Source: Bacteroidota bacterium (GTDB lineage: Bacteria; Bacteroidota; Bacteroidia; B-17B0; Aurantibacillaceae). Taken from it: DNA of 64,000 bases. The notes below the pieces were generated by a model, which had not been told where the DNA came from, made no database searches, and saw nothing but the letters and a program-made list of their open reading frames with translations. This document shows positions 44,894 to 53,146 of this stretch, in pieces. The stretch lies in the NCBI GenBank assembly GCA_016711805.1, contig JADJSH010000001.1:124001-188000 (forward strand), written 5' to 3'. The number at the start of each line of letters is the position of its first letter. Within the stretch, counting starts at the first letter, position 1. A program made the position numbers and the translations under genes.

Positions 44894-46140
44894 AATGCAA
44901 TTGTAAACTGTACATTAGACGAAACCTTTTTACCATCTTCTAACGCTGGATTCCATTTTATCATTGTATTTAATACCTCGGTGATTGTGTCTTCACAATT
45001 ACAATTCACTTTAGTTAATTGTATAATGGAACTTACTTTCAATTTACCATCAACAGATACAACTCCTTTTATTTTATAGGTTCCAGCTAAAGATATAGTT
45101 GATTGTTTTTCTTTTAAATAATTCAATACATAATCTCTAATTGCTAATTCGCTTCCTAAATAATAAGCATTCACTATTTTATTATCGATGGTTGATGCAG
45201 GAGCTGAAGCTAGATTTCCTCCAAGTGGTTCATTGTTAGTTTTGTTAAACGAATCATCTGCTTTACTTGCATTTGTAGCGGGACTTCTTGAAGCTACAGA
45301 ACTAGATTTTTCTTTTTTTAAACTTTTTTGGGCAACAGCAGGTTTATCTGCATCTGCTTTATAATTAGAATCTTCTTCCTTGGTACCTTTTTTATTCTCA
45401 GCTAATTCTGAAGAAGAAAGTGTTACTGCATTTTGCTTAGCTTGTAAATCACTATTAGTTTGCTCTTGCTCTAAGCTATTTTTTTCTTTTTTCTTCGCAT
45501 CTAAATTGTCCGCTAATCCTTCTGATAATTTTTCTTGATCTCTATCGTCTCTTTCACTTCTTGCTTTTGCTTCATCTTCAGTTACCACATCTAAGGTATT
45601 AACAGTTGCTTCTCCTGCTGAAGCAGCTCCCGCCAAACTTTCATTTGTAGTATTTCCACTAACTATTGTTTCTTGTAGTTTTAATTGTTTTTGAGCAGCA
45701 TTTTTATTTTCACTAGAAACAGAAGTAGCATTTTCATTGATTGTTTCTAGCGGTTTAGATTCTTCTAACAATGGCGCCGCTGCCGTTTCATCTTTATTTA
45801 ATTCATTTAGTGCAATGTTGGTTACTGAATCTTCTTTAGTTTGATTAAAAAAGAAAATTGAAACCATCAAAATTAAAACAATAGATGCTGCTGCACTAAA
45901 CCAAATAATTTTATTCTTGGTGACTGAGCTCGTCGAAGTCACTTTTTTTGAAATTGCTAAATTCAATTCATCTGTTAAAGCTTTTGCTTTTTGAGCATCG
46001 CTATGAGCAGAAAAACCATCTAAAGCTTCTTTTTCAAAATCATCCAATTCATCAAAATCACTAGCCTTGTTAGATGTGGTATCTAACAACTTAAATAATT
46101 CTTCAGCAGATAATGGTTTATGTTTATCGGGGTTGCTCAC
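44890..46140 (-). CDS. Putative anti-sigma factor with TonB-C-like periplasmic domain
   Basis: The 416-residue protein has an acidic N-terminal cytoplasmic part (about 1-80, ELFKLLDTTSNKASDFDELD), one membrane helix (IIWFSAAASIVLILMVSIFF, around 84-103), a long low-complexity Lys/Glu/Ser/Asn region and a C-terminal domain (about 330-416) with GTYKIKGVVSVDGKLKVSSI and TMIKWNPALEDGKKV, resembling the TonB C-terminal fold. It overlaps the sigma gene by 17 bases, which marks it as that sigma factor's regulator, although no zinc-finger anti-sigma motif is visible. Palindromic repeat copy 4 is translated here as part of KVTSTSSVTK, just before the helix. Confidence 0.7.
   Translation of the reverse strand: MSNPDKHKPLSAEELFKLLDTTSNKASDFDELDDFEKEALDGFSAHSDAQKAKALTDELNLAISKKVTSTSSVTKNKIIWFSAAASIVLILMVSIFFFNQTKEDSVTNIALNELNKDETAAAPLLEESKPLETINENATSVSSENKNAAQKQLKLQETIVSGNTTNESLAGAASAGEATVNTLDVVTEDEAKARSERDDRDQEKLSEGLADNLDAKKKEKNSLEQEQTNSDLQAKQNAVTLSSSELAENKKGTKEEDSNYKADADKPAVAQKSLKKEKSSSVASRSPATNASKADDSFNKTNNEPLGGNLASAPASTIDNKIVNAYYLGSELAIRDYVLNYLKEKQSTISLAGTYKIKGVVSVDGKLKVSSIIQLTKVNCNCEDTITEVLNTMIKWNPALEDGKKVSSNVQFTIAF
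45920..45942 (-). repeat. Palindromic repeat copy 4 (stem GTGACT/AGTCAC), inside anti-sigma gene
   Basis: The minus strand reads GTGACT, then TCGACGAGCTC, then AGTCAC. The core is the CTTCGACGAGCTCAG variant of the repeat, and six stem pairs are perfect. It is translated in a different frame from copies 1 and 3. Confidence 0.75.
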
Positions 46141-46714
46141 TGTTTTTCTCTAATTTAATTTTCAAATTTCGTTTTCCGTTTTGTATAAAGCTTTTTACTT
46201 CATTCATCGTATAACCTGTTATGTCAACAATGTCGTTATACGATTTCTCTTTGAGGTAAAATAATTCAATACACTTTCTCTGATCTTCGTTTAATTCCTC
46301 AATCGCTTTTTCTAATGAGGTATATTGCGCTTCTTTTTCCTCTGCCTTATTTTGATGCATTCCGCTTTCTGTTTCCATAAACGAATCGGCATGTACCTGT
46401 ATATCAATCTCTTTCTTTAGCTTTGATTGTTTTCCTCTCAATATCATCAAACAATGATTTTTCGAAAAGGTATACAACCAACTTTTAAAATATTCAATAT
46501 TAAACTTTAATAAATCAGATAATAACTTTTCAAAAATTTGCATGACTGCATCTTTCGCCTCATCTTCATCTTTCAAATATTTAAAGGATAAACCTAAAAC
46601 CAAATGCGAATACCGCTTATATAAAATACCCACAAACACATTATTTTTCGTGTTTTTATACTCTGTAATTAACTCGTTATCAGAGAAATGGTTATATTTT
46701 TCGTTGTAAAGCAC
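46124..46714 (-). CDS. ECF-type RNA polymerase sigma factor
   Basis: The 196-residue protein has sigma region 2 (YSHLVLGLSFKYLKDEDEAK, then FEKLL) and region 4 (NEDQRKCIELFYLKEKSYND, then ITGYTMNEVKSFIQNGKRNL), with a linker and no region 1 or 3, as in extracytoplasmic-function sigma factors. It would direct polymerase to an envelope-stress or nutrient regulon. The next gene overlaps by 17 bases and encodes a membrane protein that probably holds the sigma factor inactive. It is divergent from the YfiR operon, so regulation of that operon is possible. Confidence 0.9.
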   Translation of the reverse strand: MLYNEKYNHFSDNELITEYKNTKNNVFVGILYKRYSHLVLGLSFKYLKDEDEAKDAVMQIFEKLLSDLLKFNIEYFKSWLYTFSKNHCLMILRGKQSKLKKEIDIQVHADSFMETESGMHQNKAEEKEAQYTSLEKAIEELNEDQRKCIELFYLKEKSYNDIVDITGYTMNEVKSFIQNGKRNLKIKLEKNSEQPR

Positions 46715-46851
46715 TAGTTTTTATGTAGCATAAATGTATTAATTTTTGACGAGGATTAATATGTTAAAATTAACTTTGTTTAATACTTTGTTAATGTTAT
46801 ATTTGTTGGTTCACGAACATTGGCAAACTATTTGTTTTACAAACGCATTAA

Positions 46852-47388
46852 TTGAAATTTTTATTAAAATATAGCTTATTGTTTCTCTTGGCTTTTTCAA
46901 GCCTGAGCTTCCAACAGCAACCATTTGATTCGAATCAATTAGTTGCTCGCCAAAAAGCTGTTTTCCTATACAACTTTACTAAATATTTTGAGTGGCCAGA
47001 GAAAATGCGATCTGGGAATTTTATTATTAATGTTATTGGTAATAATGCTGGGATTAATGGTGAATTAAATAAAATGGCAACCTCAAAACAAGTTGGAAAT
47101 CAAAAACTTGAGATCAGAAATACAACATCTGTTGACGGATCAATTCAACCGCATATTATTTTTCTTTTGAATGAGTCTTCAGAAATGTTAAAAGAAATAG
47201 CGGCAAAATTCAAAGGAAAGGGCACATTAGTTGTAACAGAGAAAAATGGATTAGCCAAAGCGGGCTCGGCCATTAACTTTGTAGCAATAGATAGTAAATT
47301 AAAATTTGAGTATAGTAAAACGAACGCAGTAAAAGCTGGACTAAAAACAAGTGACGGACTAAACAGTTTAGCTATTGCAGTTGATTAA
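46852..47388 (+). CDS. YfiR-family periplasmic protein (TTG start)
   Basis: The 178-residue protein has a signal peptide (MKFLLKYSLLFLLAFSSLSF) and the YfiR (DUF4154) pattern: KAVFLYNFTKYFEWPE, then FIINVIGNNAG and PHIIFLLNESSE, ending with AGLKTSDGLNSLAIAVD. YfiR proteins in other bacteria restrain a diguanylate cyclase from the periplasm. No cyclase is nearby here; instead the operon continues with a TPR protein and a SpoIIE-type phosphatase. No in-frame ATG precedes the signal peptide, so TTG 46852 is the start. Confidence 0.85.
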   Translation: MKFLLKYSLLFLLAFSSLSFQQQPFDSNQLVARQKAVFLYNFTKYFEWPEKMRSGNFIINVIGNNAGINGELNKMATSKQVGNQKLEIRNTTSVDGSIQPHIIFLLNESSEMLKEIAAKFKGKGTLVVTEKNGLAKAGSAINFVAIDSKLKFEYSKTNAVKAGLKTSDGLNSLAIAVD

Positions 47389-47410
47389 ATTAATTATTAA
47401 ATTTGTATAA

Positions 47411-48319
47411 GTGTTAACAGTATCAAAATCATATCATTACCTAAAAAGCAGTATCTGTTTTTTATTGGTATGTGTTTGTCATAATTTTTATGCTCAAACT
47501 GATTTGTTATTTGAAGCTCAACGACTTTGTAATGAAAAGAAATTTGATCAAGCTATTCCTTTAATTGAAAAAGTAATTGTTCATCCTGAAACAAAAGGCG
47601 ATCCAGCATCTTGGCATATTCGCTCATATTCTTACATTCAAACATATAAGTTAGCTGGACCTGCAAATACTTCTAAAATTAATCTATTAGATACAGCTAT
47701 CTCTTCAGCATTAAGATCAAAACAACTAGATACTGACAAAGGTTACTTAGAAAACAATAACGCTTTTATAAAAAATGGCGCAAATACTTATTATAAGATT
47801 AGCACTATTTTATTGCAAGATTCTTTAAATAACGTCAAATCTGAAGAATATTACAGCAAATATAAAGAGAGTACTAAACTATTTGATCCAACTTTTGACT
47901 TCAAACAACAAGATATAAAATACTATAACACAACAGGCAGTATTTTTGAAGACTTTTACATGCGTAATAACTTCAATCAAAAATATGGAGATGTTGCTAA
48001 AACAGCCTTATTAAAAGTTTTAGATATTGACAGCAAAAACATTAGTGCTAATATTAATCTTGGTATATTATACTATAATCAAGGTGCAACCTTAATGCGT
48101 ATGATGGATTATGATGTTGACTTAGCGCAATTAGATGTTATACAAGAAAATGCTAAGAAATTGTTTAAACAGTCTTTACCATTTATGATTAAGGTTTACG
48201 AGTTAGACCCTAAAGCAGAAAAGGCACTAGAGAGTTTGCAAGGTATTTATTCAGCCTTATTGGATGATGAAAAAGCAAATGAGTTTAAACAGAAAAAAGA
48301 GGCCTTAAATAAAAAATAG
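47411..48319 (+). CDS. Periplasmic TPR protein, middle gene of the YfiR-phosphatase operon
   Basis: The 302-residue protein begins at GTG 47411 with a long signal-like segment (SSICFLLVCVCHNFYAQ). The mature part has TPR-like helices: LLFEAQRLCNEKKFDQAIPL near the start and ISANINLGILYYNQGATLMR late, with a charged C-terminus. It is probably periplasmic and could connect YfiR with the sensor part of the phosphatase. It lies 22 bases after YfiR and 10 bases before the phosphatase. The precise function is unknown. Confidence 0.75.
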   Translation: MLTVSKSYHYLKSSICFLLVCVCHNFYAQTDLLFEAQRLCNEKKFDQAIPLIEKVIVHPETKGDPASWHIRSYSYIQTYKLAGPANTSKINLLDTAISSALRSKQLDTDKGYLENNNAFIKNGANTYYKISTILLQDSLNNVKSEEYYSKYKESTKLFDPTFDFKQQDIKYYNTTGSIFEDFYMRNNFNQKYGDVAKTALLKVLDIDSKNISANINLGILYYNQGATLMRMMDYDVDLAQLDVIQENAKKLFKQSLPFMIKVYELDPKAEKALESLQGIYSALLDDEKANEFKQKKEALNKK

Positions 48320-48329
48320 AGGCTAGCGT

Positions 48330-50114
48330 ATGGCATTTAAATTTACCATTGGTAGAAAAATAGGAACAGGATTTGGCGCATTGCTTTTACTGACACTTAT
48401 TGCCTTTATTTTTACAATTGTAACTGTTACAAAAAGTAAACAACAAACCGATTCAGTGGTAGGTCAAGTGACGCCATCGGTATCTGCCTTAAAAGAATTT
48501 AACTTTATTCTTCAAAAATCTCAAACCTTAATCTCAAAATGGTATTTTAATCAATCGCCAGATACTGATCCTTCAAAAACTGAATTAAGAAATTTGATAA
48601 GTAAGGATTATCCACACATTAAAGCTGAAATAAAAACACTATCAGAAGATTGGAATAAAGAAGAAAAATCTAAAATTAAAACTATAATCCAATTTAGTGA
48701 CGAACTTTTTAAAGTTTACCAAGAAGAGATTATGACACCATTAAATTCTTGGGAGAGTTATCAAGATGCGAGTGTCAAATTTTTAGTTACTTCTCCTTTT
48801 GAAGATAGCCAGGAAAAAATCAAAATGCTATATGTACAATTAAATGATTTGATTAACCAAAAAGAATTAAATGCTGAGAAAACAAAAGAACAAATGTTTA
48901 GTTCCTTCAATTTCTTAGATCGTTTTGTAAAACTCTTGGGCATTGGTTTATTTATTGGAGGAATTTTAATTGCCATTTTCACTACTCGTTCAATTACAAA
49001 ACCAATTCAACAACTTAAAAAAATGTTGCTATCAATGGGCTTAGGTATTTTGCCCAAAGAACGTATTAACTATCGTACCGATGAAATTGGTGAAATGGGG
49101 ATTGCCTTAAATAGTTTAGTGGAATCGATGGAAAGTACTACCGAGTTTGCCAAACAAACCGGAAGAGGTAATTTTGAAGCTTACTACAAACCTTTAAGTA
49201 AAGACGATACCTTAGGCCATGCCTTATTAAAAATGCGTGACGGCTTATCTGAAAACGAAAGAGTACTAGAACAAAAGGTAGTAGAAAGAACTGAAGAAGT
49301 TGTAAAACAAAAAGAAGAAATCGAATTAAAAACTAAGGAACTCGAAATACTATTTAAACAAGTTACAGATAGTATTCATTACGCCAAAAGAATTCAAGAA
49401 GCCATATTGCCTCCAAACAATTTAGTAAAACAAATTTTACCAGAATCTTTTGTGCTATACAAACCTAAAGATATTGTAAGTGGAGATTTTTATTGGATTG
49501 ACAAAAAGAACGATTGGTGTTATTTTGCTGCAGTAGATTGCACGGGCCATGGCGTTCCAGGAGCTTTTATGAGTATTGTAGGCTACAATTTATTAAAAGA
49601 TATCTTAAAAAATACAGATAGTATACAACCATCTATTATCATGGATAAAATGAATGATGGCGTTGCAAATACATTACATACCAACACAACTTCTGGTAAA
49701 CAAACCAAAGATGGTATGGATATGACCTTATGCGCTTTAAACTATAGTACTTTAGAGTTGCAATTTTCTGGTGCCTTTAATCCATTATACATTATTCGTG
49801 GTAATGAATTAATCCAATATAAAGCTGATAAATTTCCTGTGGGTATGTTTATTGGCGAAAAACAAAATTTCACCAATCATACCATCCAATTACAAAAAGG
49901 CGATAGTATTTATATTTTCTCTGACGGTTACGCCGATCAGTTTGGTGGACCAAGAGGTAAAAAATTCATGGCTGGTAACTTCCGTCAGTTATTATCAGAC
50001 GTAAGTAAATTACCAATTGAAAGACAAAAAACAATGCTAAATCAAACCATTGAGGAATGGAGAGGGAATTTAGAACAAGTAGATGATATTTTAATTATTG
50101 GTGTAAAAGTATAA
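48330..50114 (+). CDS. HAMP-containing SpoIIE/PP2C-type protein phosphatase
   Basis: The 594-residue membrane protein has helix one (about 13-33), a periplasmic sensor region of about 160 residues, helix two (about 196-216), a HAMP domain (about 217-275), a coiled coil (about 305-345, EEVVKQKEEIELKTKELEIL) and a SpoIIE phosphatase domain. Metal-binding motifs are SGDFYWI, DCTGHGVPGAFMS, MDMTLC and SDGYADQFGG. It should dephosphorylate serine or threonine on a cytoplasmic partner in response to an envelope signal, possibly relayed by YfiR and the TPR protein. No anti-sigma antagonist or kinase is encoded nearby, so the partner lies elsewhere. Confidence 0.92.
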   Translation: MAFKFTIGRKIGTGFGALLLLTLIAFIFTIVTVTKSKQQTDSVVGQVTPSVSALKEFNFILQKSQTLISKWYFNQSPDTDPSKTELRNLISKDYPHIKAEIKTLSEDWNKEEKSKIKTIIQFSDELFKVYQEEIMTPLNSWESYQDASVKFLVTSPFEDSQEKIKMLYVQLNDLINQKELNAEKTKEQMFSSFNFLDRFVKLLGIGLFIGGILIAIFTTRSITKPIQQLKKMLLSMGLGILPKERINYRTDEIGEMGIALNSLVESMESTTEFAKQTGRGNFEAYYKPLSKDDTLGHALLKMRDGLSENERVLEQKVVERTEEVVKQKEEIELKTKELEILFKQVTDSIHYAKRIQEAILPPNNLVKQILPESFVLYKPKDIVSGDFYWIDKKNDWCYFAAVDCTGHGVPGAFMSIVGYNLLKDILKNTDSIQPSIIMDKMNDGVANTLHTNTTSGKQTKDGMDMTLCALNYSTLELQFSGAFNPLYIIRGNELIQYKADKFPVGMFIGEKQNFTNHTIQLQKGDSIYIFSDGYADQFGGPRGKKFMAGNFRQLLSDVSKLPIERQKTMLNQTIEEWRGNLEQVDDILIIGVKV

Positions 50115-50147
50115 AAAAGGCTTTCAGATAACTGAAAGCCTTTTTTA
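50113..50147. terminator. Hairpin terminator after phosphatase operon
   Basis: AAGGCTTTCAG pairs with CTGAAAGCCTT across an ATAA loop, flanked by A and T runs. It may also serve the lipoprotein gene ending at 50152 on the other strand. Confidence 0.85.
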
Positions 50148-50151
50148 TGTT

Positions 50152-50397
50152 TTATTGAATTTGACAGTTGATACTATAGTCTCCAAAAAAATCAGTTCCA
50201 GAATCTGTATTGTCGTTACATCTATCTTCCGCTCTTTTTCTCGTATCCTTATAAGTGTATTGAGAATAATCACCTGTTGCATTTCCAGAACCACTAGAGT
50301 ATGTTTTTGAACATTTACATACGTAGTCTTTTTTGCAAGAAGTCATTGATGTTCCTGCTGCTAATAAAACTACTGCTAATAAAATTGTTTTTTTCAT
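50152..50397 (-). CDS. Small Cys-rich lipoprotein, hypothetical
   Basis: The 81-residue protein has a lipoprotein signal (MKKTILLAVVLLAAGTSMTS then C). The short mature part has further cysteines (KKDYVCKCSK, EDRCND, SINCQ), suggesting disulphides, and is rich in Ser, Gly, Asp and Tyr. No family was recognised. It is expected in the periplasm or outer membrane and is monocistronic. Confidence 0.65.
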   Translation of the reverse strand: MKKTILLAVVLLAAGTSMTSCKKDYVCKCSKTYSSGSGNATGDYSQYTYKDTRKRAEDRCNDNTDSGTDFFGDYSINCQIQ

Positions 50398-50536
50398 TTT
50401 GTTTTTTTTAATTGTATAATTTATAATACAAAGGTGCTAGAATAACAATGAAACATATTACATAAATTCTAATAATACTTACATCATTCACACTTAGAAA
50501 TAGGAAACAAAATGATTACTGAAAAAGAAAAACTTT

Positions 50537-50544
50537 TACCTTTG
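50537..50544 (+). promoter_or_regulatory. Bacteroidota-type -7 element (TACCTTTG)
   Basis: TACCTTTG fits TAnnTTTG. ATG 50553 follows 8 bases after the G, leaving a leader of only a few bases. Confidence 0.45.
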
Positions 50545-50552
50545 TAAATATC

Positions 50553-50783
50553 ATGGCAGATAAAGACAATAAACCAAGTAAAGAAACTCTAGAAGAATGG
50601 AGTAAAAATCCAGATAATTGGATTTTAGGTATTTTTTATTTCAACAGAAAAGACAAACGTATTTTTCCACCTAAACGAATCGCTCAGTTTGGTTGGACCG
50701 TAAACTTTGCTAATCCTATTTCTGTATTAGCTATTGTGGCAATTATAGTAGCGACTATATTAATTACAAAACTAAGAAAGTAA
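50553..50783 (+). CDS. DUF5808-like small membrane protein
   Basis: The 76-residue protein contains NPDNWILGIFYFNRKDKRIF followed by PPKRIAQFGWTVNFANP, matching the DUF5808 pattern, then one membrane helix (VLAIVAIIVATILI). The family is found as a domain in larger membrane proteins and alone, as here. Function is unknown. It converges with the GH44 gene, whose stop is 11 bases away. Confidence 0.75.
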   Translation: MADKDNKPSKETLEEWSKNPDNWILGIFYFNRKDKRIFPPKRIAQFGWTVNFANPISVLAIVAIIVATILITKLRK

Positions 50784-50794
50784 GTTTTTCTATT

Positions 50795-52705
50795 TTATAG
50801 TTTTACTAATTTACCTGTCCAATTTTTCCCTTTCGCCGAACTCAGATTAACCATGTATAATCCTTGAGAAAAATGAATGGATGGTATTTCGATAACGTTT
50901 GGACTTTGTCCAAAATAATAATTTGAATACACGAGTTCACCTCGAATATCATATACTTTCAGATTCAAATCATTTATTTTTTCCCCAGACAAATCAATCA
51001 ACGCATTTTCGGTAGAAGATGGATTAGGAAATAATTTCACTTGCATAGAATGAGTGATTTGCTTATCAATATTTGTAACAACACCAACTCCTTTTAAAAT
51101 AATAGCCGTAGTAGACAACGCTGGCAAATTAACAGTAAATGTATTAGCGGTTACTTGAACTGTGCCCGACGATAAGGCATTATTAGTATGCGAGATAAAA
51201 GTTTCGGTTGAAGGCAATGCATTTAATTGTTTGAACGTGTAAATACCATTCGAAATATTAAAATTACTTACAGTCATACTCACAGTTTTTGAGGTAGTTA
51301 ATGCTCTATTTACTAATACCGTTGTTACAGAATCATTTGTCGCATTAATAGAAGAATACGCGGATACATTTAACTCTTGACTAGACAATGACTTTATACG
51401 TGTCGTTTTTGCATAGCGACTAAACAAATGCATGGTCTCCCACTGCCCAATATTCCAGTACCATGGCGCGAAAAATGAGACGCCATTATCTGCAAATGTG
51501 CCAAGAACAGAAGCGTAACTTACCGAACTTATATTAGCGTTGACATGCGTAAATCCATATTCAGAAACAGCAGTTCCTACACCATGATTTGGTCCCATGT
51601 ATTGATTTAACCATCTATTGCAACGCTCCAATACAAATTCTTGAGTGATAGAATTGTCCCAACCTGATGCAGCAATAGTTTTAACGCCATTGGCTCCAGG
51701 ATAGCTGTAAGTAGTATCAAAATACAAACGATGTAACTGAACTACATCAGCACTATTCGATTCGTTTGGATAACTGTGTATATCAATTACATCTAACAAC
51801 CTAATTCCTGTTGCTGTTTGCTCCTCCGAAATACGTTTAATAAAAAATTCTAACCAAGTGTAACTTAGTCCATTCATAGCGGTGATTTTCGTATTATTCC
51901 AGGCATACCATTGCCATTCGCTAGCAGGTACTGGTCCGCATAATTTAATATTAGGAAACTTAGCGCGCGCTTTTTTAGCCACTGAAAAATATAATTGCAT
52001 AAAAGCTTCGGCAGTAGGTTGCGTTAGAATGATATCATCATGCGTTCCATACCAAATATCTGGTTCATTATCCATACTCCAATATTGAATCTTATTATTA
52101 TTTAAACCCAAACCACCACTTCCAAACCAATGATCTAACATATTAACGGTAGAATCTGCTGTCCAGTTTTGTAAGTATAAATTCGGATTACCATTAGTAG
52201 TTGCGTTACTTCCTCCTGCTCCATTTGGAACGCCACCTCCTGCTAAATTTTGTTGTACTCCACTCCACCAATTAGAACTATTATATGCCCAATCATTGAA
52301 ATTATTTGAATTATTGGAAGCCGCTTTTCCAATTAACTGAAAGCCCCACATCCCTTGCGCATTAGGCAAACTATCTCCTAATTTTTGGGCAGCGTAATCC
52401 CAATTGTGAGTGTATACATTATTGTACCAATCTGGATGGCAAGTAATTTTTTTACGCCAATTATATTTACTCCCATTATTCCCACCATTCTCTCGCGAAA
52501 AACGCAAACCAACATCTCTTAAAAATTTCCATTGAGCCGCTGATGTTGGCGATGAAGGATTATCTGACACATTATTATTTTTACCGTAAATAAAAGGAGA
52601 TATTATTTTTCTTCCAGCATTAGCATCTACAGTAATATTTACTGTTTGCCCTAAAGACATTTGATTAAAAAATGCAATTATGAATATCGAGTAAATTTTT
52701 CTCAT
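50795..52705 (-). CDS. Secreted GH44-like glycoside hydrolase with type IX sorting domain
   Basis: The 636-residue protein has a signal peptide (residues 1-19), a catalytic TIM-barrel plus beta domain (about 20-545) and a type A sorting domain (about 555-636, KLFPNPSSTENALIDL to SQGLYMVNL). GH44 features are ISPFIYGKNN, the acid/base glutamate in YWSMDNEPDIWYG and the nucleophile glutamate in AVSEYGF. Family enzymes cut beta-1,4-glucans or xyloglucan. It should be exported to the cell surface and used in plant or algal polysaccharide breakdown. No polysaccharide-utilisation partners are adjacent. Confidence 0.82.
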   Translation of the reverse strand: MRKIYSIFIIAFFNQMSLGQTVNITVDANAGRKIISPFIYGKNNNVSDNPSSPTSAAQWKFLRDVGLRFSRENGGNNGSKYNWRKKITCHPDWYNNVYTHNWDYAAQKLGDSLPNAQGMWGFQLIGKAASNNSNNFNDWAYNSSNWWSGVQQNLAGGGVPNGAGGSNATTNGNPNLYLQNWTADSTVNMLDHWFGSGGLGLNNNKIQYWSMDNEPDIWYGTHDDIILTQPTAEAFMQLYFSVAKKARAKFPNIKLCGPVPASEWQWYAWNNTKITAMNGLSYTWLEFFIKRISEEQTATGIRLLDVIDIHSYPNESNSADVVQLHRLYFDTTYSYPGANGVKTIAASGWDNSITQEFVLERCNRWLNQYMGPNHGVGTAVSEYGFTHVNANISSVSYASVLGTFADNGVSFFAPWYWNIGQWETMHLFSRYAKTTRIKSLSSQELNVSAYSSINATNDSVTTVLVNRALTTSKTVSMTVSNFNISNGIYTFKQLNALPSTETFISHTNNALSSGTVQVTANTFTVNLPALSTTAIILKGVGVVTNIDKQITHSMQVKLFPNPSSTENALIDLSGEKINDLNLKVYDIRGELVYSNYYFGQSPNVIEIPSIHFSQGLYMVNLSSAKGKNWTGKLVKL

Positions 52706-52798
52706 GGTAATTTGATTAGTTAGTCTAAGTTATGAATTTCTTCTTGTAGATTTTATGTAATACTAAAAATAGATTAACTTTACTCTTATTGATAATCT

Positions 52799-53146
52799 TT
52801 GAATCCATTTAGTCGCATATTATTTGTCTTGATGTTTGTTTTATTAAACAACTATTTAAAATCTCAAACCATTAAATTAGACACTATGTTATTGAAAGGT
52901 AGTTTCTTTGGAAAAGATATATATGTGCAAAATCCACAAATCATCGTTGGAAAAGATACTATTTATACGGCTCAACAAGTATTAGTAAATGACAGTTTGG
53001 TATTAAACTACATGCAATTACAAAAAAATGCATTTGCTATTCCTTTAACTAAACTGCATTTAAAAGAAGGTGCTCCTATTACCATTAAAATTATACAATC
53101 TCAATTTGGACGTGCTAGAATATTAAACCCAACTATACTAAGATGA
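52799..53146 (+). CDS. Hypothetical secreted protein
   Basis: I do not recognise the family. From TTG 52799 the product has 115 residues with a signal peptide (MNPFSRILFVLMFVLLNNYL, then KSQ). The mature part (GKDIYVQNPQIIVGKDTIYT, KNAFAIPLTKLHLKEG) looks like a beta-rich domain of the kind found in Bacteroidota surface proteins. ATG 52832 would cut the signal peptide in half, so TTG is preferred. Its last 4 bases overlap the next gene, so they are co-translated. Confidence 0.5.
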   Translation: MNPFSRILFVLMFVLLNNYLKSQTIKLDTMLLKGSFFGKDIYVQNPQIIVGKDTIYTAQQVLVNDSLVLNYMQLQKNAFAIPLTKLHLKEGAPITIKIIQSQFGRARILNPTILR

